From Candidatus Iainarchaeum sp. (GTDB taxonomy: Archaea > Iainarchaeota > Iainarchaeia > JAADDC01): a stretch of 5,445 nucleotides of DNA. The stretch is from the NCBI GenBank assembly GCA_015520865.1, contig WAPE01000084.1, positions 1 to 5,445 of the forward strand, written 5' to 3'. The notes under the pieces are model-generated. The model had not been told where the DNA came from. It did no database searches and saw only the letters and a list, made by a program, of their open reading frames with translations. Positions within the stretch are counted from its first letter, which is position 1. Each line of letters starts with the position of its first letter. Below are positions 1 to 5,445 of the stretch, piece by piece. The position numbers and the translations under genes were made by a program.

Positions 1-14
1 TGTATAAGAGACAG
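1..14 (+). other. Residual Nextera/Tn5 mosaic-end adapter at contig edge
   Basis: The window opens with TGTATAAGAGACAG, identical to the last 14 bases of the 19-base Tn5 mosaic end (AGATGTGTATAAGAGACAG) used in Nextera/tagmentation libraries. A match ending exactly at the tagmentation junction and sitting at the very first base is what untrimmed adapter looks like. These bases happen to stay open in the reading frame of the following protease gene and add the false residues Cys-Ile-Arg-Asp. Genomic sequence begins at base 15. Confidence 0.93.
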
Positions 15-15
15 C

Positions 16-1941
16 GTAGATGTAACACCTGGTTCGGGAAAGATCAGCCTCACGCTTAACGCGATTGTTGGTGAAGATACTCAGAGATCCATAAAGAATG
101 CGATTATGGCAGCCGTTGAGGAGGCAGGAAAGGATTTCTATAGCTATAACTACAGCATAACGATTCAGAGCGGGGCGAAATATGTCGGTGGACCCTCAGC
201 CGGTCTTCCGATAGCCCTCGCAGTTTATGCTGCCCTCGAAGGAAAGGACGTGCCTGACTGGATATCGGGGACTGGAACGATTGATGAGGAGGGAGACATC
301 GGACCCGTTGGAGGGATCTTTGAGAAGGCCAAGGCAGCCCACGAGGTTGGTGTTAAGTTGTTTCTCATCCCTCAAGGCGAAAGATATGTTGAGGTTCCCT
401 CTACGGAGGAGATAGAACCCGGTATAGTCGTCCCGTCGACGAACAAGATCGATATCATAAAGTACGCCAAGGAGAAGTGGGGGATGGACATCTATGAGGT
501 GGGGAACTTCCACCAAGCAGTCCTTATAGCATTTAAGGGATATCGACCAGAAGAGAACGCAGAAGGAAACGTTCCTATAGAAGAAATGCCAGAAATAAAC
601 TTTGTTCCACCCCCAGTGCCTACAAAATATTCGAAGAAATTTGGAATCGTTGTGGAAAATCTCCTTAAGGAGTTCAACAAGGAATTCGAGGAGAACTGCC
701 TCCGGGGAGATCAGTGGAAAGACGTTATCGTTTCGGCAAAAAGCTACTACAAGAGGGCAAAACTAGCTTACGAAAAGGGATACTACTACACGGCAGGAAA
801 CTATGCCTTCCTCGGAGCAACAATGTTGGGAGCGGCGGAACTTCTCTGTGAGCACCCATCTATGAGGGATCCGAACTCTTTAGCCGTTCAGATGTACATA
901 ACGGATCTTCAAGGAAAGCTAAAGGATCTTACGATGCGAGCCGAGAAGTATCCTCTAACTACAAAAAACTATGAGTGGGTTGGGGGTGCCCGCGAGAGGA
1001 TCCTAAGGGCCGAAGCAGCATTAAACCAATCTTATTCGGACCCCATAAGCCTTCTAAGAGCTCTTAAGAGTGTAGAATACTGGTTAGATACGGCGCAGTG
1101 GATGCTCGACATCGCTGATGAGCTTAACGGTGGAGTAGAGTTCAATTCGTTAGCAGACTTCGCCAGAAACGAGATCATCTTCGTGGAAGACCTTCTTTAT
1201 TCCTCCGGAAGCCAAAACGATGGTTACATAACCCAACGAATCGAAATAGCGAAGGAGGCTTACGATCGCGGATGGTACTTTGCGGCCTATGCAGAGGCAG
1301 CCCTTGCCAAAGGGATACTCGTGTCGGAAAACGTCGCAGAAGATGAACTAGATTCGGCTGTTAAGAAGGCGCTGAAGGATACAGAAAACTACCACGGTAT
1401 GTGGGCAGAGCTCTACCGGAACCACGGAATATACTACAGGGAGGCTGCCTATGCGTACAAGGCTCATGGCATGAAGAAAAAGGAGCTAGAGATGCTGAGA
1501 ACCTCCCTAGAGATGTTGGAGGCTGCCAAGGAGTTCTCCTACCTAGCTTCCTCCATCGTTATACCCCAGATAAAGGTTGTCAGAGAGGGTGGCTCGAATC
1601 TGCCCTACAACTACCTCGGTGTGTTATTCGTCATCCTGGCAGTCGTGCTTCTCATTGCACTCCTTGCATCCCTGAAATCCAGTCCGCACCACAGACACCT
1701 TTATCAGATCCCCAAGGAGAGAAGGGAGGAAGCCAAAAAGCTGATCATTGAACTGGAAACCCTCAAGAGAGCCAAGGAAAGGTTATTGCCACTGTTAAAA
1801 CACGATACTGAAGGTGTTGTCGAAGCAGAGATAAAGAGGATAGACAGGAAGATCGAAACTATCAAGAAGAAGCTTGAGAAGCTTGCGGAACCCGAACCTC
1901 CACGACGGAGCTCCCGTCGCGGCCGAGGTAAACACCAATGA
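16..1941 (+). CDS. Membrane-anchored Lon-type (S16) serine protease, 5'-truncated
   Basis: This is the C-terminal part of a serine protease with the Lon (S16) fold. The frame is open from base 1, and the S16 fold starts before the first ATG (base 106), so that ATG is internal and the real start is upstream. Numbering from Met106: the motif GGPSAG carries the nucleophile Ser31 (codon 196-198). GPVGGIFEK carries the general base Lys74 (codon 325-327) in the Lon pattern GGxxxK. The 43-residue spacing equals Ser679-Lys722 of E. coli Lon. A Pro-rich linker (about 160-173) leads to a mostly helical, TPR-like region (about 175-490) with Tyr-rich helices. A hydrophobic helix (about 504-523) is followed by a basic coiled coil (about 537-595) and a tail rich in Arg. 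By the positive-inside rule the tail is cytoplasmic and the protease domain lies outside the membrane. No AAA+ module follows the protease domain. I infer the archaeal predicted serine protease group (COG1750-like); substrates are unknown. The 3' end overlaps smc by 80 bp. Confidence 0.86.
   Translation, partial: VDVTPGSGKISLTLNAIVGEDTQRSIKNAIMAAVEEAGKDFYSYNYSITIQSGAKYVGGPSAGLPIALAVYAALEGKDVPDWISGTGTIDEEGDIGPVGGIFEKAKAAHEVGVKLFLIPQGERYVEVPSTEEIEPGIVVPSTNKIDIIKYAKEKWGMDIYEVGNFHQAVLIAFKGYRPEENAEGNVPIEEMPEINFVPPPVPTKYSKKFGIVVENLLKEFNKEFEENCLRGDQWKDVIVSAKSYYKRAKLAYEKGYYYTAGNYAFLGATMLGAAELLCEHPSMRDPNSLAVQMYITDLQGKLKDLTMRAEKYPLTTKNYEWVGGARERILRAEAALNQSYSDPISLLRALKSVEYWLDTAQWMLDIADELNGGVEFNSLADFARNEIIFVEDLLYSSGSQNDGYITQRIEIAKEAYDRGWYFAAYAEAALAKGILVSENVAEDELDSAVKKALKDTENYHGMWAELYRNHGIYYREAAYAYKAHGMKKKELEMLRTSLEMLEAAKEFSYLASSIVIPQIKVVREGGSNLPYNYLGVLFVILAVVLLIALLASLKSSPHHRHLYQIPKERREEAKKLIIELETLKRAKERLLPLLKHDTEGVVEAEIKRIDRKIETIKKKLEKLAEPEPPRRSSRRGRGKHQ
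1862..1941. other. 80-bp tail-to-tail overlap of protease gene and smc
   Basis: The last 26 codons of the + strand protease gene (stop TGA at 1939-1941) and of the - strand smc gene (stop TGA at 1864-1862) share these bases. On the smc side the segment encodes the last strands of the ATPase head (IIGVYLGRDGSSVVEVRV). On the protease side it encodes the Lys/Arg-rich end of the cytoplasmic tail. First codon positions face each other, and the third position of each gene faces the second position of the other. A silent change in one gene therefore changes an amino acid in the other. There is no intergenic space for a separate terminator of either gene. Confidence 0.9.
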
Positions 1942-4900
1942 TCTGGTCTGCCTCCTTCACAACGACGTCTCTGTGAGAAACAACGATGAACTGCGACGTC
2001 CTAGAGAGCTTCTTAATATACTTTGCCATACGCTCTGCGTTCAGTTTGTCTAACATAAGGTCGGGCTCGTCGAGAACGTAAAAAGGAGCCGGGCGGAAGA
2101 GGGCGGTGGCAAATATAAAAGCCAGGGCCACCATAGCCTTTTCACCGCCTGAGAGGGCATCGATGTTCCGGGGGCCCTTTCCCTTCGGGGTTACCTCGAT
2201 AATAAGGCCCGCATTAAATACATCTTTCTCATTAGTTAACCTGAGACGTCCCTTTCCCCCAACAAGGTCTGCGTAGACTTCCTCAAACTTTCTGGCCAAT
2301 CCCCTAAAGGTCTCCATAAACACCTCTTTCTTTTTCTTTTCAATTTCACTGATCATATCTAGAACGGCCTTTCTTTCCTCTTCTAACTTTTTCACCCGCT
2401 CCTTTACTTCTTCAACCTTTTCCCTTAGCTTCTCGTAGTCTTCTATGGCCTTCAGGTTAACGGGCTCCAGACTCCTCATCTCCTCCATCTTCTCCTTAAG
2501 GGTCTTTTCGGGGTCTGGAGGAAGGGGCTCAAGGGGTTCTCCTTCTATTTCGTTATACTCAGCCTTTAGCTCTTCGATCCTGGCCTTTATCATACCAATC
2601 TCCCTTTCGAGTACTGCGGTATCTCTTTCAAGGGAAGAAAGGGCCGTGTTTATCTTGCCGATCTCCTGGGAAACCATTCTTATCTTTTTATCCACCTCTT
2701 CCTTCTCTCTTATCAGTCGCTCGACCTCTTCCTTGTGCTTCTTCATCTCCTCCTCTATCTTCGCAATCTTCTGGGAGAGTTCCTGGATTTCCTGAAGAAG
2801 TACCTCTTCGCGGGCTTCCAGATCCTTAATTTCCTCCCTTAAAGATTCGATCCGCTTCTCCTTACGCTCCTTTTCATCAAGGAGCGATTGAAGGCGCGTT
2901 TTCTTTTCCTTGAGGAGGATGTCGTACTCGTGGAGCTCGTTGAGCTTCGCTTCGTACTCGCGCCGTAGGGCATTTAGTTGGTTAAGGAGCTCTGAACCAC
3001 TCTTTTTTGCTTGAGACACGAGCTTTGATCGCTCTAACTCTAAGTCGCTGATCTCGTTCGTTATCATGGTCATTCTTTCCTGCAACTCTTCCATTCGTTT
3101 CTTGAGATCTTCTAGATGTTCCTCCTCTTCTTCTATGGAAAATTCCTCAAGCTTCGCTTTTAATCTTTCTTTCTTTGTTAAAAGCTCTGAAAGCCTCCGG
3201 TTAACCCTTTCAAGTTCTTTTCTTATCTGAGAAAGACGACCAACTATCTCTTTAATCCTCAGCTCCTTTTCCCGAAGCTCGGTCTTTTTCTTCTCCGCCT
3301 CAAAGAGCTTTAAGAGGGATTCTCCGCGAACCGAGCCGCCGCTCATAACACCGGATCTCTCGACGACGTCTCCGTCGAGGGTTACGCTACGGTAACCGTC
3401 CAGTTCCTTGGCTACATCGATGTTCTCCACAACGAGGGTATCGCCAAAAACGTACTCCATGGCTCGCTTGAGGGTAGGATCGAAGGAAACGAGATCGAGG
3501 GCCCTTCCAATAACACCGGACATCCTCGGGACGTCAACGACGTGGGGTCTAATCCTATCGAGGGGAATGAAGGTAGCTCTACCCAAACCGTTTCTCTTGA
3601 GGTACTTTATCGCTTCGGCGGCATCGTTAGCCGTTTCCACAACGATATAGAAGAGCCTTCGGCCGGCGGCAGCTTCGAGGGCTCTCCTATAGCGTTTCTC
3701 ATACGAAATAAGTGAAGCAACAAACCCCTTTATCCCTCTCAGTTCGCCCCTTCTCTGGGCCTCTAAAAGAGCGTTTAGAACTTCTGTAGATATTCCAAGG
3801 TTTCTGAGGGCCATAGAAGCGCCCCGAAGAGCACCAATCTCCTCCCTAAGCTCTTTGATTTCCTCCTGTAACAGCATATATTCTTTGTTGAGGTTTCTTT
3901 CCTCCTCTTGGAGCTCTTTTTTCTTCCTCTCTATCTCACGAATCTCCAAATCGAGGGACTCCAATTCTTTCTTAGCTTTCTCGCGTTCTGCCAGCATCCG
4001 TTCGAGCTTCTCCTTCTTTTTCCGTTGAGCTTCGAGCTTAGCGTTGTACTCACCCAATAGCTTGCCGTACTCTTCTCGGAGCCTCGAATACTCATCTTTA
4101 AGGTTCTTTATCCTTTCCTCTAGCTCCTCTATGCGTCTTTGGATCGCTAAGGCTTCATCTTGCTCCTTCTTTATGACCTCCTCCAGGGATCGGATCTTCT
4201 GGCGAAGCTCGTTTACCTCAGTATCCTTTTCCCTCCTCCTACCTCCCACCCCATCTATCTCTGACCTGAGAGTTATGATCTCTTTTTCTAACTTCTCCAG
4301 CTCTTCCTGGAGCACTAAGATCTCCGATTCGGCCTCATTTTTTCTCATACGAAGGTGTTCGATCTCCTTCTGCTTTCCTTCCTTTTCCCTAAGGAGGGAT
4401 TCGTAGGCCCCTTCCCCTCCTAAAGAGTACAGACGCGATATCTCGGAGGTAAGCTCTTGCGAACGTTCTTCTAATCGCCTTAGCTCCTCCTCTAGCTCCT
4501 CTCTCTTGTTTTTAAGGTTCTCTATTTCTTCCTTCTTTCTTGAGAGCTCTTCACTTAGCTCCTTTAGCCGCTCTTCATTCCTACGGATCTCTCTAAGGAG
4601 CAGGCCTTTCCTCAGAGAGGTAACGTAGGATTTCAGTTCCAAGTACCGTTCAGCATCTTCCTTCTCCTTTCTCAATCGTTCCAACTGCTCCTCTCGCTCC
4701 CCGAGAACGATGGAAACCTCCTTTATTCTCTGGGAAACGTCATCAAGTTTCTTCATTGCCTCCTCCTTCTTCTCTTCGTACTCTGCTATCCCGGCGATCT
4801 CGTCGATGACCTGGCGGCGTTCCACGGGTCCCATCTTAATAAGTCGGGTGATCTCTCCCTGAAGGACGAAGTTATAGCCTCTCTGAGATATACCGAGGGA

Positions 4901-5254
4901 TGAGAGTAACGTAATGATCTCGTGGCGTGTAGTACGCTTTCCGTTGAGCCTATAAACCGACTGCCCCTTCCTATTGATCGTTCTCGTAATTGTGTAGGTC
5001 TTCCCGTCGGCCTCTATATCGAGGGAGACTATTGCTTCTCCATCCTTGGCTTTTACGTTAACCAGATCCTTCAGCCGAGACGCTCGAACGAGCTTTAGCC
5101 TTCCCTCGCCAAGAACAAAGATGAGGGCGTCGATTATGTTGGACTTGCCGCTTCCGTTCGGTCCCATTATTGCCGTAAACCCTGGGGCAAAGGGAATAAC
5201 TGCAGACCTGAAGGATTTGAAGTTCTTCAACGTCAGCCTCTTTAGTGTTACCAC
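1862..5254 (-). CDS. smc: Chromosome segregation/condensation ATPase SMC
   Basis: Complete 1130-residue SMC protein, which dimerises through its hinge and uses ATP to organise chromosomal DNA, normally with the kleisin ScpA. Order: N-terminal head with Walker A GPNGSGKS (31-38), R-loop RASR (57-60) and Q-loop Gln132 (VLQGEI); a long ascending coiled coil (about 165-475) with breaks near 278-284 and 334-340; a globular hinge (about 480-645) ending in GVMSGGS; a descending coiled coil (about 650-985); then the C-terminal head with signature LSGGEKA (1034-1040), Walker B FYVLDE (1058-1063) and switch His1094 (VVSHRD). A real hinge and no Cys at all rule out Rad50 with its CxxC zinc hook. The length is slightly below the roughly 1150-1190 usual for the family. 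The start is GTG at 5254-5252: an in-frame TAA at 5278-5276 lies upstream with no other start codon between. No Shine-Dalgarno site is present and a TATA box lies about 24 bp upstream, so the mRNA is probably leaderless. Odd point: DEPDLML replaces the more usual DE(V/I)DAxL after Walker B. Confidence 0.97.
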   Translation of the reverse strand: MVTLKRLTLKNFKSFRSAVIPFAPGFTAIMGPNGSGKSNIIDALIFVLGEGRLKLVRASRLKDLVNVKAKDGEAIVSLDIEADGKTYTITRTINRKGQSVYRLNGKRTTRHEIITLLSSLGISQRGYNFVLQGEITRLIKMGPVERRQVIDEIAGIAEYEEKKEEAMKKLDDVSQRIKEVSIVLGEREEQLERLRKEKEDAERYLELKSYVTSLRKGLLLREIRRNEERLKELSEELSRKKEEIENLKNKREELEEELRRLEERSQELTSEISRLYSLGGEGAYESLLREKEGKQKEIEHLRMRKNEAESEILVLQEELEKLEKEIITLRSEIDGVGGRRREKDTEVNELRQKIRSLEEVIKKEQDEALAIQRRIEELEERIKNLKDEYSRLREEYGKLLGEYNAKLEAQRKKKEKLERMLAEREKAKKELESLDLEIREIERKKKELQEEERNLNKEYMLLQEEIKELREEIGALRGASMALRNLGISTEVLNALLEAQRRGELRGIKGFVASLISYEKRYRRALEAAAGRRLFYIVVETANDAAEAIKYLKRNGLGRATFIPLDRIRPHVVDVPRMSGVIGRALDLVSFDPTLKRAMEYVFGDTLVVENIDVAKELDGYRSVTLDGDVVERSGVMSGGSVRGESLLKLFEAEKKKTELREKELRIKEIVGRLSQIRKELERVNRRLSELLTKKERLKAKLEEFSIEEEEEHLEDLKKRMEELQERMTMITNEISDLELERSKLVSQAKKSGSELLNQLNALRREYEAKLNELHEYDILLKEKKTRLQSLLDEKERKEKRIESLREEIKDLEAREEVLLQEIQELSQKIAKIEEEMKKHKEEVERLIREKEEVDKKIRMVSQEIGKINTALSSLERDTAVLEREIGMIKARIEELKAEYNEIEGEPLEPLPPDPEKTLKEKMEEMRSLEPVNLKAIEDYEKLREKVEEVKERVKKLEEERKAVLDMISEIEKKKKEVFMETFRGLARKFEEVYADLVGGKGRLRLTNEKDVFNAGLIIEVTPKGKGPRNIDALSGGEKAMVALAFIFATALFRPAPFYVLDEPDLMLDKLNAERMAKYIKKLSRTSQFIVVSHRDVVVKEADQIIGVYLGRDGSSVVEVRVPQASQASS
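2324..2341 (+). terminator. Possible T-rich termination tract for the protease transcript
   Basis: Thirteen of these 18 + strand bases are T, in runs of 3, 5 and 4 separated by single C. It is the first strong T-rich stretch after the protease stop codon, about 380 bp downstream and antisense to smc. Archaeal RNA polymerase can terminate at U-rich tracts without a hairpin, so it could end read-through transcription. The same bases encode a Lys-rich coiled-coil piece of SMC, which explains them without any terminator role. The call is therefore weak. Confidence 0.18.
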
Positions 5255-5273
5255 GTTAGGAAAAGGGTGGATG

Positions 5274-5288
5274 TATTAATAAGGTTTG
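5274..5288 (-). promoter_or_regulatory. BRE/TATA promoter of smc (leaderless)
   Basis: Read on the - strand this is CAAACCTTATTAATA: a BRE-like CAAACC (5288-5283) followed directly by an A/T-only TATA box TTATTAATA (5282-5274). The TATA centre is about 24 bases from the GTG start of smc. Archaeal transcription starts roughly 25 bases from the TATA centre, so the predicted 5' end falls at or next to the start codon. The lack of any purine-rich Shine-Dalgarno sequence before GTG agrees with a leaderless mRNA. The core TATTAATA (5274-5281) is a perfect palindrome, so direction must come from the BRE. Confidence 0.68.
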
Positions 5289-5350
5289 GAGGAGACGGTG
5301 GAGAGGGAGCCAGACAAGGCTTAAAACAGTTTGCCGTCCAAAACCTTTTA
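5276..5350. repeat. Imperfect inverted repeat in the divergent smc/L7Ae intergenic region
   Basis: The - strand sequence TCCAAACCTTATTA (5290-5277) closely resembles the + strand sequence TCCAAAACCTTTTA (5337-5350). They differ mainly by one extra A and one base in the T-rich part, and 46 bp separate the arms. The - strand arm coincides with the smc promoter. The + strand arm therefore looks like a second BRE/TATA-type element facing the L7Ae gene, or like the second half-site of a regulator that covers both promoters. The repeat is directly visible; its role is inference. Confidence 0.4.
5318..5327 (+). promoter_or_regulatory. Candidate TATA box of the L7Ae gene
   Basis: The TTAAAA-containing stretch GGCTTAAAAC lies about 53 bases before the L7Ae ATG. 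A start site about 25 bases downstream would fall near 5349 and give a short leader of about 25-30 nt that keeps the Shine-Dalgarno site. A second candidate, AAAACCTTTTAG at 5340-5351, looks more like the smc promoter but would start transcription near 5372 and cut the Shine-Dalgarno site off the mRNA. The choice between the two is uncertain. Confidence 0.33.
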
Positions 5351-5363
5351 GCCGATGAGAACC

Positions 5364-5370
5364 GGAGGTG
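5364..5370 (+). promoter_or_regulatory. Shine-Dalgarno site of the L7Ae gene
   Basis: GGAGGTG matches the archaeal 16S anti-Shine-Dalgarno well and lies 6 bases before the ATG at 5377. It fixes that ATG as the start and contrasts with smc across the divergent region, which has no such site. Confidence 0.85.
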
Positions 5371-5376
5371 AAAGGT

Positions 5377-5445
5377 ATGGCAAAATCCTACGTGAGGTTC
5401 GAGGTTCCAAAGGAGCTTGCTGAAAAGGTGCTTGAAGCCGTAAAA
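5377..5445 (+). CDS. rpl7ae: Large-subunit ribosomal protein L7Ae, N-terminal fragment (cut by window end)
   Basis: Only 23 codons are visible. They begin MAKSYVRFEVPKELAEKVL, which closely follows the N-terminus of euryarchaeal L7Ae (in Thermococcales a form like MAKPSYVKFEVPKELAEKAL). L7Ae binds kink-turns in 23S rRNA and is also a core protein of archaeal box C/D and H/ACA guide RNPs and of RNase P, so it acts in the cytoplasm in translation and RNA processing. A strong GGAGGTG site 6 bases upstream supports the ATG. In many archaea this gene opens a cluster with S28e, L24e and nucleoside diphosphate kinase; that cluster would lie to the right and is not visible. The k-turn binding core is outside the window, so the call rests on N-terminal resemblance alone. 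Confidence 0.83.
   Translation, partial: MAKSYVRFEVPKELAEKVLEAVK

Noticed and set aside
196..516. A 106-codon open frame on the - strand opposite the Lon catalytic domain (and one at 492-680)
   Set aside because: It lies antisense to the conserved S16 motifs and its translation shows no recognisable features.
1401..1751. A 116-codon open frame on the + strand inside the protease gene
   Set aside because: Its translation resembles no family, and the overlapping protease frame is well supported by motifs and a transmembrane helix.
1870..1884. Two AAGCTT copies separated by three bases, which could form a short hairpin near the smc stop
   Set aside because: They encode KLEKL in the protease tail; on the smc strand the stem lies before the stop codon and no T-run follows, so a terminator is not supported.
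2445..2795. Ser/Phe-rich open frames on the + strand opposite smc (also 3408-3650, 4044-4406 and 5046-5279)
   Set aside because: They are the antisense of Lys/Glu-rich or conserved SMC coding sequence, which leaves few stop codons; no ribosome site or recognisable protein.
2300..4700. Apparent low-complexity or repeated pyrimidine-rich sequence on the + strand
   Set aside because: It follows from Glu, Lys and Arg codons of the SMC coiled coils on the other strand; no exact tandem repeat unit was seen.
1862..5254. Rad50 or another SMC-like repair ATPase as the identity of the large - strand gene
   Set aside because: There is a globular hinge ending in GVMSGGS and no Cys anywhere, so no CxxC zinc hook; the head motifs and overall order are those of true SMC.
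1..5445. CRISPR array, mobile element, tRNA/rRNA gene or a new defence system
   Set aside because: No spaced direct repeats, transposase motifs, terminal inverted repeats or RNA gene signatures were seen; almost all sequence is explained by three genes and a 122-bp promoter region.

Overview
The window looks like part of a thermophilic euryarchaeal genome. Three things point there. The N-terminus at the right end closely resembles ribosomal protein L7Ae of Thermococcales and relatives. The SMC protein is rich in Glu, Lys and Arg and has no Cys or Trp. The promoter in front of smc has an archaeal BRE/TATA layout, and Ile ATA and Arg AGA/AGG codons are common. I cannot name the genus. The first 14 bases are not genomic: they match the last 14 bases of the Nextera/Tn5 mosaic end, so this is a contig end carrying leftover sequencing adapter.

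Layout. (1) Bases 1-14: adapter remnant. (2) Bases 16-1941, + strand: the C-terminal part of a membrane-anchored Lon-type (S16) serine protease. It has an intact Ser-Lys dyad, a long helical region, one C-terminal transmembrane helix and a basic coiled-coil tail. Its true start lies upstream of the window. (3) Bases 1862-5254, - strand: a complete smc gene of 1130 codons, the chromosome-organising SMC ATPase. It converges on the protease gene and the two coding regions overlap by 80 bp. (4) Bases 5255-5376: a 122-bp divergent intergenic region. It holds a clear TATA/BRE promoter for smc, placed so that smc is probably leaderless, and a Shine-Dalgarno site for the gene to the right. (5) Bases 5377-5445, + strand: the first 23 codons of ribosomal protein L7Ae.

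The genes do not form one operon. smc stands alone between a convergent neighbour and a divergent one, so scpA cannot directly follow it here. L7Ae normally starts a translation-related cluster that would continue to the right. I see no CRISPR array, insertion sequence, tRNA or rRNA, and no defence or other new multi-gene system. The points most worth a second look are the convergent overlap, the arrangement of the divergent promoters, variant residues in the SMC Walker B/D-loop, and the topology of the Lon-like protease.
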